Assembly: GCA_017889545.1 (NCBI GenBank)
Contig: JAGFZV010000006.1
Span: forward strand, 61,251-125,250
DNA: 64,000 nucleotides
DNA from: Bacillota bacterium
GTDB lineage: Bacteria; Bacillota; Negativicutes; CTSoil-072
Reading direction: 5' to 3'
A model generated the notes under the pieces. The model did not search any database. It saw nothing but the letters and a program-made list of their open reading frames with translations, and was not told the origin of the DNA. Shown in pieces: positions 46,451 through 55,167 of this stretch. The translations under genes were made by a program, and so were the position numbers. Numbering within the stretch: position 1 is the stretch's first letter; the number at the start of each line of letters is the position of its first letter.

Positions 46451-47689
46451 TATTTCTTGTGCTTTTTCAACCGCCCGGGCAAACGCATTAACAACTCTAT
46501 TCACTAATTCATCATTAATGGCCAGCGGCGGTTCTATTCTCATTACCTTAGGGTTATTCAGGGTATAGGCGACCAAAATCCCTTCCGCTATTAATTCCGA
46601 CATCAAAAAGCCGCCAATGCCTTCTTTCGTCAATTCGACACCAATCATCAAGCCCTTGCCACGAACTTCTTTGACAACATCCGGAAAAGCTTCTGCCATT
46701 TTGCGCAAAGCCCCGAGCATTTTCTCTCCGGTCACGGCAGCTTTTTGTATTAAGCCTTCTTCCTGAAGAACTTGAATAGTTGTAATTCCAGCTGCACAAG
46801 CCAATGGATTGCCCCCGAAAGTCGAGGTATGTAAAAAAGGACTTGTAATGTACTTTTCATATATCTGCGGTCGGGCAACGTATGCACCCAGCGGCATCAC
46901 GCCTCCGCCAAGCGCTTTGGCTGTCGTCAGGATATCCGGCACTACGCCATAATGGTCGACTGCGAACATCTTCCCGGTCCGCCCTAACCCAGTCTGTACT
47001 TCATCACAAATCAACAAGATATTTTTCTTGTTGCATAAATCCCTAATTGTCGGCAAATAATCGTCCGGAGGTACTATTATTCCGCCTTCGCCCTGTATCG
47101 GTTCTATGATAACGGCAGCGGTATCCTCATCCATCGCTTTTTCCATTGCCCCAATATCGCCGAAAGGAACATGTACAAATCCATCTAACAATGGGAAAAA
47201 CGGATCTTTAAACATATCCCGCCCAGTCGCAGACAATGAACCAAACGTTTTTCCGTGAAATGCGTTTACTGTAGATACGACCTTTGTTTTCCCGGTGTGA
47301 ATGCGCGCCAGTTTCAAAGCGCCCTCTACCGCTTCCGTGCCGCTGTTGACAAAAAAACTGTATTGCAAATCACCGGGCGTGATTTTTGCCAATTGTTCCG
47401 CCAAATCAGCCATCGGCATATTAAACAACACCTTACTCGACATCGGCATCCGGTCCAATTGCTGTTTAACAGCTTTAACCACCTTGGGATGACGGTGACC
47501 AAGACTGAAAACTCCGTAGCCTCCTAAACAATCAATATATTCATTGCCGTCCAAGTCACGAATAATCGATCCCTCCGCTTCCCATTCAACGGAAGAAAAA
47601 CCCATAAAACGCAATAATCTGGCCATAGACGGATTAATATACTGTTCATATTTAGCGATCGTTTCACTAATCGCCTGTTTGCTATCCAT
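46436..47689 (-). CDS. class III PLP-dependent aminotransferase (putrescine/ornithine-type)
   Basis: A 417-residue pyridoxal-phosphate enzyme: YIDCLGGYGVFSLGHRHPKV, FVNSGTEAVEGALKLAR, NAFHGKTFGSLSATGR, IIEPIQGEGGIIVPPDDYL, CDEVQTGLGRTGKMFAVDHYG and the PLP-lysine in ILTTAKALGGGVMPLGAYVA (near residue 266). The closest family pattern is putrescine aminotransferase (PatA/YgjG) and related acetylornithine-type enzymes; the substrate cannot be decided from sequence. ATG 47689 has GGGGGTG upstream. It is divergent from the sensor kinase gene. The stop lies in a 14-base tandem duplication. Confidence 0.88.
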   Translation of the reverse strand: MDSKQAISETIAKYEQYINPSMARLLRFMGFSSVEWEAEGSIIRDLDGNEYIDCLGGYGVFSLGHRHPKVVKAVKQQLDRMPMSSKVLFNMPMADLAEQLAKITPGDLQYSFFVNSGTEAVEGALKLARIHTGKTKVVSTVNAFHGKTFGSLSATGRDMFKDPFFPLLDGFVHVPFGDIGAMEKAMDEDTAAVIIEPIQGEGGIIVPPDDYLPTIRDLCNKKNILLICDEVQTGLGRTGKMFAVDHYGVVPDILTTAKALGGGVMPLGAYVARPQIYEKYITSPFLHTSTFGGNPLACAAGITTIQVLQEEGLIQKAAVTGEKMLGALRKMAEAFPDVVKEVRGKGLMIGVELTKEGIGGFLMSELIAEGILVAYTLNNPKVMRIEPPLAINDELVNRVVNAFARAVEKAQEIVEDL

Positions 47690-47912
47690 TTATAACACCC
47701 CCATAAGTAGTTGCCCTGTTCTTTCATTTCTATTTATAGTAAAAAAATCCTCTTTACCTGCCAAAAACATCTCTCGTTTCTTGGTTAAGAAGGGTTTTCT
47801 TCTTTTAAAGAGAACTGTTTCCTACATGCAAACAAAGCCGTTTTATCGCCCAAATTATCCATCATATGCTTGTACATGCTTCCCTATCAACATTTTGAAA
47901 GGTTGAAACAAA

Positions 47913-49934
47913 TTGAAACGTATCTTTTTTCTGGTAGTATTTGTGCTGATTGGTTCAGGAATCATTTTGGGCTTGGATCGGTATTATTGTATCACTGAGT
48001 ATAAAGAAAATCTTTCTCATCTAAACCGCTTTGCCGAAAGGGTAGAGTATGTTCTAACCCGATCCATTCCTGACAGACTGGGAGCTGTGGAAGATTTAAA
48101 GTCCTTTCTCCTGGCTACCGATATTCAACGAAACAACGAATCTTTCGATCAATATGCGGCTTGGGTTCTAGCTCACAATCCGACTCTCGACTGGATCGGA
48201 TATGCAGATCACACGCAAACAATCCGAAATATATACCCTCTGCCCGGGAACGAGGCCATACTCAACATTGACTTAAATACCCGGCCGGACGATATTCCCT
48301 GGGTTCAACGTGCTATAGTAACCCAACGTACTGTATTAGCCCCACCGATGCAATCCATTCAAGGGTTTAATTCTGTGTCCGCTTATTCTCCCATTATAAA
48401 AGACAACGTGTTTCATGGGCTGGCCATCGGCCAATTCCGCTTGGATAAGGTAATTGATCATGCGTTAATGGATCTTTTGCGGGAAAATCCAAATTATTTT
48501 GTTGTTTTAAGCGATACTACAGGACATGTTTTATGGAGTTCCGGATCATATGCTCCGGATTCCTACATTAAAAGAATTCTATTCCCGGTCGGAGAAAGCG
48601 AATGGATCGCTTATTTCGGTTGGCGGAAACCTCCGCAACCGGACCCTGTTGCACGGCATCTGCTGTGGATTTGTGGAGCTACAATCGTATTGCTCCTGCT
48701 TCTTCTGTTCAATAATATAATGAACCGCAATGACTGGTTGACACAAACGGTTCAAGAAAAAACCGCCGAATTAGCCTTGCACAATGTACGACTGACGGAA
48801 GAAATCGACGAACGAAAAAAAGCGGCAAAAGCGCTGCAAAACAGCGAGCGTCGTCTCGAAAAATTTTTATCCGCTATTCCCGACATTATTTTCCACGCCG
48901 ATAAAAAAGGCACAATAATTGAAATCCGCAAGGGAAGCAACCCGGAAAATGATTTCCCCGCTTCATTATTCCTGCATCATTCTATTCAGGAAACTTTCCC
49001 CCCCGACATTGCGACCGTCTATCTAGATGGTATTAATGAAACATTACGATCTGGAAATATTAACACGACAGAACATCCTATGCAAATTAACGGACGAAAT
49101 AAATATTGGGAGGCCCGGTTTATTGCCGGTGACCTTGACGATGTTTTCATCGTTATTCGCGATATAACGGATCAAAAACAAGCTGTCGCCACAATGCTGG
49201 AAGCAAAAGAAACCTGGGCGCGAACAGAAAAGCTAGCCTCGCTTGGCACCATGGCAGCCGGTCTTTCACATGAGATAAATCAGCCGCTCAACTCAATAAA
49301 AGTCATTGCCAGCGGGATCCTTTATTCTCATAACAGAGGCCGTAAACGTGAACTCGCTGAAATGATAAAAGCCATGGAAGAAATTTCACAGCAAACTGAC
49401 CGCATCAATAGTATTATTTCGCATATGCGCGCTTTTATTCGTCGCGATGACAGCCAAATTATCCCCTCAGACTGGAATGTCGCCGTAAACCAAGCGTTGA
49501 AGCTAGTAGGTAAACAATTATCTGACCACGGGATCAGCGTACATAAAAATCTGTCTGAAAAATTGCCTATGGTCTTAGCTGCTCCGACTGCATTAGAGGA
49601 AATTGTTATCAACCTTTTAGTTAACGCAATGCAGGCATTGGATACAACGCAGCAAAATAATAAGACCATTACGGTCCGCACCTTTCATTCACAAAATGAT
49701 GAAGTGATATTAGAAATAAGTGATAATGGGCCAGGAATTTCTTTGGAAAACAAAGAAAAAATTTTTGTACCGTTTTTTTCTACCAAGCCTGGAAGTGAAA
49801 ATCATGGATTGGGGTTATCAATTGTTCACACAATCACGACCGCTTATCAGGGTAAAATCCATTTGCTTCCCAACGAATTCTCCGGCGCTACATTCCAGGT
49901 AATTTTCCCTGCCTGTATTCATTTTCCAGTCTGA
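47913..49934 (+). CDS. CHASE-domain sensor histidine kinase
   Basis: A 673-residue membrane kinase. One membrane segment at residues 4-20, an external CHASE domain (about 25-235: LDWIGYADHTQ, YPLPGNEAILNIDL, TVLAPPMQSIQG), a second membrane segment near 248-268, a coiled linker, a PAS domain (about 315-425), a HisKA domain with the phospho-accepting His in AAGLSHEINQPLNSIK (near residue 452) and a HATPase domain (NLLVNAMQAL, DNGPGIS, HGLGLSI). CHASE domains sense small organic molecules. It is followed by its NtrC-type partner, so it should control that activator. The start is TTG 47913 with AAAGG upstream. Confidence 0.92.
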   Translation: MKRIFFLVVFVLIGSGIILGLDRYYCITEYKENLSHLNRFAERVEYVLTRSIPDRLGAVEDLKSFLLATDIQRNNESFDQYAAWVLAHNPTLDWIGYADHTQTIRNIYPLPGNEAILNIDLNTRPDDIPWVQRAIVTQRTVLAPPMQSIQGFNSVSAYSPIIKDNVFHGLAIGQFRLDKVIDHALMDLLRENPNYFVVLSDTTGHVLWSSGSYAPDSYIKRILFPVGESEWIAYFGWRKPPQPDPVARHLLWICGATIVLLLLLLFNNIMNRNDWLTQTVQEKTAELALHNVRLTEEIDERKKAAKALQNSERRLEKFLSAIPDIIFHADKKGTIIEIRKGSNPENDFPASLFLHHSIQETFPPDIATVYLDGINETLRSGNINTTEHPMQINGRNKYWEARFIAGDLDDVFIVIRDITDQKQAVATMLEAKETWARTEKLASLGTMAAGLSHEINQPLNSIKVIASGILYSHNRGRKRELAEMIKAMEEISQQTDRINSIISHMRAFIRRDDSQIIPSDWNVAVNQALKLVGKQLSDHGISVHKNLSEKLPMVLAAPTALEEIVINLLVNAMQALDTTQQNNKTITVRTFHSQNDEVILEISDNGPGISLENKEKIFVPFFSTKPGSENHGLGLSIVHTITTAYQGKIHLLPNEFSGATFQVIFPACIHFPV

Positions 49935-49988
49935 CAGGCAATTTGTTTTTTCAATAAATTACGAAATGAAAATTAGTGAGGCAAAAAA

Positions 49989-51479
49989 ATGCGAATTTTA
50001 GTTGTAGATGATGACAAAGACAGTCGCGTAGCAATCAGTTGGTTCCTTCGTGATCAAGACCACGAAGTTACTGAATGTGAAAATGCAAAAGAAGCGCTTG
50101 CACTAGTGTCCACAGAAGATTATCCCCTGGTTCTCACTGACATTAACATGCCGAATATGTCAGGAATGGAACTATTGCTGGCAATATCCGCCTTACCGGA
50201 AAGCTGGCGTACTGATGTAGTGCTATTTACCGGTTATGGCGACATGAAGTCTGCGATAGATGCTCTAAGAGCAGGAGCATATGACTATCTTTTAAAACCG
50301 ATCGATGCTCAGGAATTGGCCCTTGTAATTGACCGTGTTTCCGAACATCAAGCTCTCGTACGGGAAAATCGTCAGCTTACCAGCCATTTGGACGCTGAAG
50401 TTCAGGCTGCAACGGATGAAACAAAACGCGAGTTAAGCAATACCCGAAAATTGCTGGCCAAAACAGTCATCGGAAGCATGGGAATTTTCTCCGACAGCAT
50501 GCGATCCACTATTGACTTAGCGCAGAAATATCACACTGATCGTTCTCTGCCCGTTTTAATACAGGGAGAGACGGGAACGGGAAAAGAAATTATCGCCCGT
50601 ATTATACATTTTGGCTTATCAGCCCTCGAAACAGCCGCCGGCCCGTTTGTCGATATCAATTGTGCCGCCATCGCACCAAGCCTGTTCGAAAGTGAAATAT
50701 TCGGTTATGAATCCGGTTCATTTACCGGCGGCTTGACACGCGGTCAAAAAGGCAAATTAGATGCCGCTGCAGGAGGAACTTTATTTTTGGATGAAATCAG
50801 TGAAATTCCCCTTGAAAAACAGGCTAAACTGTTGCGTCTCCTTCAAGAAAAAGAATACTATCGCGTTGGTGGTTTAAAAAAATGTAAAGCTGACGTGCGA
50901 TTTATCTTTGCAACGAATATGGATCTCGAAAAACAGATCGAAGCCGGATTGTTTCGCCGTGATTTATATTACCGTCTAAAAGTCGGTCAGATTTTTATCA
51001 AACCGTTACGAAACCGACGTGAAGAAATTCTTCCTTTGGCAAAAATGTTTCTTGCCGAATTTTCCCGCCAGCGCAAAAAACGCTTTGTATCTATTAACAG
51101 CGATGCTGCAAAAATTTTAAATGAATATTCCTGGCCTGGAAACGTGCGCGAATTAAAAAACATGATGGAATGGATTTCTTTCATTTATAATGACGAAGAG
51201 GTTCAGCGCACGCACATTGAAAAATTCCTGAAAAACGGCATTGATTTCCCATCTTCAGAAAATGCAACCGCGCATCTCCCAGATGCAGCGACAGATCAGA
51301 TTATATTGCCGGTTCCACCCGACGGCTATTCTCTCAAAGAATATAATGACGATCTCATCCGGCAAGTACTCGCTATCCACAATGGAAATCAGACTGTTAC
51401 CGCCCGTTATTTAAAAATGTCTCTGCGGGCATTATGTTATCGTTTAGAGCAAATGCAAAAAAAATCAACGACGACATAA
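49989..51479 (+). CDS. NtrC-family sigma-54-dependent response regulator
   Basis: A 496-residue activator: receiver domain with phospho-Asp51 in VLTDINMPNMSG, linker helix (about 120-165), AAA+ domain with Walker A GETGTGKEIIARII near residue 193, the sigma-54 contact loop GSFTGG (consensus GAFTGA), and GGTLFLDEISEIPLEKQAKLL, FRRDLYYRLKV and YSWPGNVRELKN; a Fis-type helix-turn-helix closes it (NQTVTARYLKMSLRALCYRL). It lies 54 bases after the kinase. A -24/-12 promoter follows 150 bases downstream, giving a likely target. Confidence 0.94.
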   Translation: MRILVVDDDKDSRVAISWFLRDQDHEVTECENAKEALALVSTEDYPLVLTDINMPNMSGMELLLAISALPESWRTDVVLFTGYGDMKSAIDALRAGAYDYLLKPIDAQELALVIDRVSEHQALVRENRQLTSHLDAEVQAATDETKRELSNTRKLLAKTVIGSMGIFSDSMRSTIDLAQKYHTDRSLPVLIQGETGTGKEIIARIIHFGLSALETAAGPFVDINCAAIAPSLFESEIFGYESGSFTGGLTRGQKGKLDAAAGGTLFLDEISEIPLEKQAKLLRLLQEKEYYRVGGLKKCKADVRFIFATNMDLEKQIEAGLFRRDLYYRLKVGQIFIKPLRNRREEILPLAKMFLAEFSRQRKKRFVSINSDAAKILNEYSWPGNVRELKNMMEWISFIYNDEEVQRTHIEKFLKNGIDFPSSENATAHLPDAATDQIILPVPPDGYSLKEYNDDLIRQVLAIHNGNQTVTARYLKMSLRALCYRLEQMQKKSTTT

Positions 51480-51506
51480 ACTTGTTATTTAGTTTTTTAA
51501 CAAAAA

Positions 51507-51563
51507 CTTCATGAAGAATTTTTCATACCATGCAATTTTTGTTGATAAATGCAAAAATTGCAT
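51507..51563. promoter_or_regulatory. candidate enhancer sites for the sigma-54 activator
   Basis: Two inverted repeats: a perfect 12-base pair ATGCAATTTTTG (51530-51541) and CAAAAATTGCAT (51552-51563) with a 10-base spacer, and CTTCATGAAG (51507-51516) extended by an imperfect ATGAA...TTCAT. They lie about 90-150 bases before the expected transcript start, the usual distance for NtrC-type activator sites. Confidence 0.65.
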
Positions 51564-51604
51564 ACCTACCGATCCCTTGAATTTAGCAAACTTTCACAAT
51601 TCAT

Positions 51605-51651
51605 AAACAAGCAAGAGGCATGCTGGCATTTGGCATGCTTCTTGCTTGTTT
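51605..51651 (+). terminator. hairpin after the response regulator, overlapping the sigma-54 promoter
   Basis: AAACAAGCAAGAGGCATGC (51605-51623) pairs with GCATGCTTCTTGCTTGTTT (51633-51651) with a single G-U pair and a 9-base loop. It may terminate the kinase-regulator transcript. Its right arm contains most of the -24/-12 promoter. Confidence 0.7.
51630..51647 (+). promoter_or_regulatory. sigma-54 (-24/-12) promoter of the ABC importer operon
   Basis: TTGGCATGCTTCTTGCTT has GG at 51632-51633 and GC at 51644-51645, separated by exactly 10 bases, and matches the TGGCAC-N5-TTGC consensus except for one base. Transcription would start near 51657, 47 bases before the ATPase gene. Confidence 0.8.
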
Positions 51652-51703
51652 ATATTAATAAATCAATTACTGTTTGGTAATGTTTTGGGGAGAGTGAACA
51701 ATA

Positions 51704-52837
51704 TTGGCAAAAGTTGAATTACGGGGAATTACAAAAATTTTCAACGGAACTGTTGCAGTAAGAAAAACAGACCTTGAAATCTGCGACGGGGAATTTATGG
51801 TTTTAGTAGGACCATCCGGTTGCGGAAAAACGACCACCCTTCGCATGGTTGCCGGTTTAGAAATGCCAAGTGACGGCATGATTTTGATCGGGGAAAAAGA
51901 TGTTACATATGCTGAGCCAAAAAACCGTGATATTGCAATGGTTTTCCAAAGTTATGCCTTATACCCGCATATGACGGTATACGAAAACATGGCCTTTCAT
52001 CTGAAAATTAAAAAAATGGACAAAAAAGAAATCGACGAAAGAGTCCAAAATGCTGCTGCATTATTGGGCTTAAGCAATTACCTTGCTCGCTATCCAAAAC
52101 AACTTTCAGGCGGTCAACGGCAGCGCGTTGCTCTAGGAAGGGCAATTGTCCGTCAACCTCAAGTATTTCTTATGGATGAACCCCTCAGCAATCTGGATGC
52201 AAAGCTCCGTGTTCAAACCCGCGCTGAACTAATTAAGCTTCATCAAAAACTCAAAACAACTTTTATTTATGTCACTCATGATCAGACGGAAGCAATGACG
52301 ATGGGTACCCGCATTGTGGTAATGAAGGACGGTAAAATCCAACAAGTCGGCACACCTGCCGAAATATACAACCACCCTGCCAATCTTTTTGTGGCAACTT
52401 TTATCGGTTCTCCGGCGATGAATCTTCTGGAAGGAACTTTAACACGCGAAACCGATCACTTACTTCGTTTTTGCGGCAATGGCATTTCGGTTCAATTTCC
52501 CAACACCGATTTAAAAATCGACAATAATTCCAAAGTTTTACTCGGAATCCGGCCTGAAAATATGAATATTTATCCGGTTGAAAACAATCCAAATTTTAAT
52601 GACAGTTGCTTGCGCTGCATGGTAGAAGTGGTGGAACATATAGGCTCGGAAGCTATTCTGCATACACGAACGGAGCATCAGGAATACATGATCATTAAAA
52701 TTCCCGGTCATGCTAAAATTCCCGCTGTAGGCGCTCAGATCCAAGCCCAGATATTTTATGGAAAAACCCACCTATTCGATGCCGATAGCGGCAATAAATT
52801 ATGTACCCGGTCATACGGTGCGGTTGAAAATTGTTAA
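51704..52837 (+). CDS. ABC importer ATP-binding protein (MsmK/UgpC type)
   Basis: A 377-residue ATPase of the carbohydrate uptake (CUT1-like) branch. Walker A GPSGCGKTTT (residues 36-45), Q-loop FQSYALYPHMTVYENM, signature LSGGQRQRVALGRA, Walker B VFLMDEPLSNLDAKLR, and switch His in VTHDQTEAM. A C-terminal TOBE-type regulatory region (about 240-377; LLGIRPENMNIYP) is typical. The start is TTG 51704 behind GGGGAG. It heads the operon under the -24/-12 promoter, with the lipoprotein and permeases downstream. Confidence 0.94.
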   Translation: MAKVELRGITKIFNGTVAVRKTDLEICDGEFMVLVGPSGCGKTTTLRMVAGLEMPSDGMILIGEKDVTYAEPKNRDIAMVFQSYALYPHMTVYENMAFHLKIKKMDKKEIDERVQNAAALLGLSNYLARYPKQLSGGQRQRVALGRAIVRQPQVFLMDEPLSNLDAKLRVQTRAELIKLHQKLKTTFIYVTHDQTEAMTMGTRIVVMKDGKIQQVGTPAEIYNHPANLFVATFIGSPAMNLLEGTLTRETDHLLRFCGNGISVQFPNTDLKIDNNSKVLLGIRPENMNIYPVENNPNFNDSCLRCMVEVVEHIGSEAILHTRTEHQEYMIIKIPGHAKIPAVGAQIQAQIFYGKTHLFDADSGNKLCTRSYGAVENC

Positions 52838-52903
52838 AGGAGGTGACTGCTTCAATTAGGGTTCCGAAGTTATTCAACAAATATCAAAACTGGAGGGACG
52901 AGA

Positions 52904-54220
52904 ATGAACCATTGTAAAAAGTGGACTGCCTGGATAATCTGCCTGGCAGTAACAGTCGGCGCATTTGCTTTTGCGGGCTGTGGTCAAAGCAATCAGCCAG
53001 CGCAAACGAAAAAGGATGTAACGATCAACTTATTAGCCCAAAACCATCCCTGGACAAATGCTATCCAACCGTTTATCCCTGATTTTGAAAAACAAACCGG
53101 TATTAAAGTAAATATGCAAATTCTTACCGAACAACAAACCCGTGATAAATCGTTGATGACTTTGCAGGCAAAAAGCCCAGATATCGACGTATGGATGTCC
53201 TTAAAATCTTTTGAAGGTTTGGCTTACTACAAAGCCGGTTTCTATGAGCCGCTTGACAAATATTTAAATGATCCGAAACTGACACCAAAAGAATATAATG
53301 TGGCAGATTTTATGAAAGGTCCGTTTACTGGCGAGAAAATCGATAATAAACTTGTTGGTATTCCTATTATTGTTGAAGGTCCAGTCGTTTTTTATCGAAA
53401 AGATGTTTTCCAGCAATACAACATTTCTGTTCCGAAAAATATGGATGAATTATTGGAAGCAGCAAAAACAATTCAAGAAAAAAGCAATGGCGAAATTTAT
53501 GGAATGGCCACGCGCGGATTACCGCAAGCAATTCCGTATACTTTTGGCGCATTCTTGCATAATATGGGCCTTGAATGGATGGATGCAAGCGGAAAACCGA
53601 ATTTTGACAAACCCGAAGCGATTAAAGCAATTGACATGTACGCAACACTTACAAGTAAATATGGACCTCCCGGCGTTGTCAACAATACTTTTTATCAATC
53701 CTCCGCGCTTTTTGCCCAAGGAAAAGCAGCGATGGAATACGAATCATCCAACGAACTTTCCACTATAACCAACCCGCAAAATTCACGTGTTGTTGGAAAA
53801 ATAGGCGTATTTTCACTCCCACCGGGACCTGGCGGCAATCATCCAACTGTTCTGCAATGGGGTGTTTCTATTTCTGCTTTCTCCAAAAACAAAGAAGCCG
53901 CATGGGAATTTATTCGTTGGGCTACCAGCCCCGAAATGCAGCGCAAATTAGCTGAAAAAGGGATAGCCAGTCCACGTTCCTCCGTTTGGGATAATGCTGA
54001 ATTTAAAAAGACTTTGGAAGAACCTGTAAAACAAGAATGGGCTGCCGCTTTAAGAATTGTTATGGACAACGGTAATCCGGAAGTTGGTCCTCCGGTGACA
54101 AAACAGGCAGAAGCAAGAAAAATGATCGGTACTGCAATCGACAAAGTGATCTTAGGCACTGCAACCGCTCAGGAAGCAGCGTCAGAAATTCAGCAAAAAT
54201 TGCTGGAGGTCCTCAAATGA
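52904..54220 (+). CDS. extracellular solute-binding lipoprotein (family 1)
   Basis: A 438-residue binding protein with a lipoprotein signal (AVTVGAFAFAGC; Cys26 would be lipidated) and the family 1 fold: INLLAQNHPWTNAIQPFIPDF, DIDVWMSLKSFEGLAYYKAG, VGIPIIVEGPVVFYRKDVF, ALFAQGKAAMEYESSNEL, KNKEAAWEFIRWATSPEMQ. This family takes up mono- or oligosaccharides, polyols or glycerophosphodiesters; the actual ligand is unknown. ATG 52904 follows GGAGGGACGAGA. It overlaps the first permease by four bases (ATGA). Confidence 0.93.
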   Translation: MNHCKKWTAWIICLAVTVGAFAFAGCGQSNQPAQTKKDVTINLLAQNHPWTNAIQPFIPDFEKQTGIKVNMQILTEQQTRDKSLMTLQAKSPDIDVWMSLKSFEGLAYYKAGFYEPLDKYLNDPKLTPKEYNVADFMKGPFTGEKIDNKLVGIPIIVEGPVVFYRKDVFQQYNISVPKNMDELLEAAKTIQEKSNGEIYGMATRGLPQAIPYTFGAFLHNMGLEWMDASGKPNFDKPEAIKAIDMYATLTSKYGPPGVVNNTFYQSSALFAQGKAAMEYESSNELSTITNPQNSRVVGKIGVFSLPPGPGGNHPTVLQWGVSISAFSKNKEAAWEFIRWATSPEMQRKLAEKGIASPRSSVWDNAEFKKTLEEPVKQEWAAALRIVMDNGNPEVGPPVTKQAEARKMIGTAIDKVILGTATAQEAASEIQQKLLEVLK

Positions 54221-55167
54221 CAAGAATGTCAATAACCGGAAAGGATGGGGCGCTGCAGCCCCATCCTTCTCCACCCATGAATGACACAGAAACTTTTTGG
54301 GGTCTACTAAAAAAATTCCGAGTACCGATCATGATGGTTTCTCCAGCCGCTATCTTTACTGTTATCATGATTCTTTTCCCCATCCTCTATTCGGCCTATC
54401 TCTCATTAGTAAAATGGACGCCTGGCAGTGAAGACGCCCCTTTTGTCGGGTTGGCAAATTACATTCGCATGTTTCAAGATCCTACTTTCTGGCTGGCGTT
54501 AGGCATTACACTTAAATTGTTCCTAGTCTGCCTTTTTTTCGAAACAATCATTGGCATATACCTTGGAATACTACTCAGCCGGGAAGTACCTGGACAGAAA
54601 ATATTCCAAGCCCTCATTCTTCTTCCGTCCATCATTGCTTCTGTTGCTATCGGCATGATGTGGATACTCATTTATGACCCTACATTGGGCGTCGCAAACT
54701 ACTTTCTTAAATCTTTTGGCCTTAAACAATTGGTCTGGCTGGCTGATCCAGATATGGTTCTTGCAGCTATCGCCATCATCGATATTTGGGAATGGTCGCC
54801 TTTTATGGCTCTTATTATAACCGGCGGAATGCGAGCACTTCCTACAGATCCATTTGAAGCAGCCGTCATCGACGGGGCATCGCGGTGGCAAATATTCAAA
54901 TACGTTACTTTACCGCTCCTGCGTCCCGTTATCATGGTCGCAATCCTTCTCCGCAGTGTTGACCTTATCCGTTTCTTCGATACAATTTATATCATGACCA
55001 AAGGCGGTCCAAATGATGCTTCGACAACTTTGAATGTTTACTCTTATCTACAAGGTTTTTCTTATATGGATATGAGCTACGGAAGCGCTATCATGCTGTT
55101 TCTTTTGGCATTGGTCATGCTCTTTAGCTTAATTATCAGCGCCTTGCGCAGGAAGGCGGTATCCTAA
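54217..55167 (+). CDS. ABC importer permease 1 (MalF-like)
   Basis: A 316-residue membrane protein with about six segments; the first starts near residue 35 (VPIMMVSPAAIFTVIMILFP). The EAA loop that contacts the ATPase is EAAVIDGASRWQIFKYVTLP, near residue 213. MTKGGPNDASTTLNVYSY is typical of the family. ATG 54217 has GGAGGTCC upstream and overlaps the lipoprotein stop; the stop overlaps the next gene as TAATG. Confidence 0.94.
   Translation: MTRMSITGKDGALQPHPSPPMNDTETFWGLLKKFRVPIMMVSPAAIFTVIMILFPILYSAYLSLVKWTPGSEDAPFVGLANYIRMFQDPTFWLALGITLKLFLVCLFFETIIGIYLGILLSREVPGQKIFQALILLPSIIASVAIGMMWILIYDPTLGVANYFLKSFGLKQLVWLADPDMVLAAIAIIDIWEWSPFMALIITGGMRALPTDPFEAAVIDGASRWQIFKYVTLPLLRPVIMVAILLRSVDLIRFFDTIYIMTKGGPNDASTTLNVYSYLQGFSYMDMSYGSAIMLFLLALVMLFSLIISALRRKAVS

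Noticed and set aside
47690..47912. Sigma-54 promoter for the aminotransferase gene (TGGCAGG on the minus strand)
   Set aside because: No GC at the required 10-base spacing.
51605..51651. Mirror sigma-54 promoter on the minus strand of the hairpin
   Set aside because: The left arm gives AG-N10-GC instead of GG-N10-GC, so the essential -24 GG is broken, and no minus-strand gene follows.
52843..52920. 24-residue GTG-initiated peptide between the ATPase and lipoprotein genes
   Set aside because: The GTG lies inside the ribosome site itself, so initiation is unlikely; no conservation evidence.
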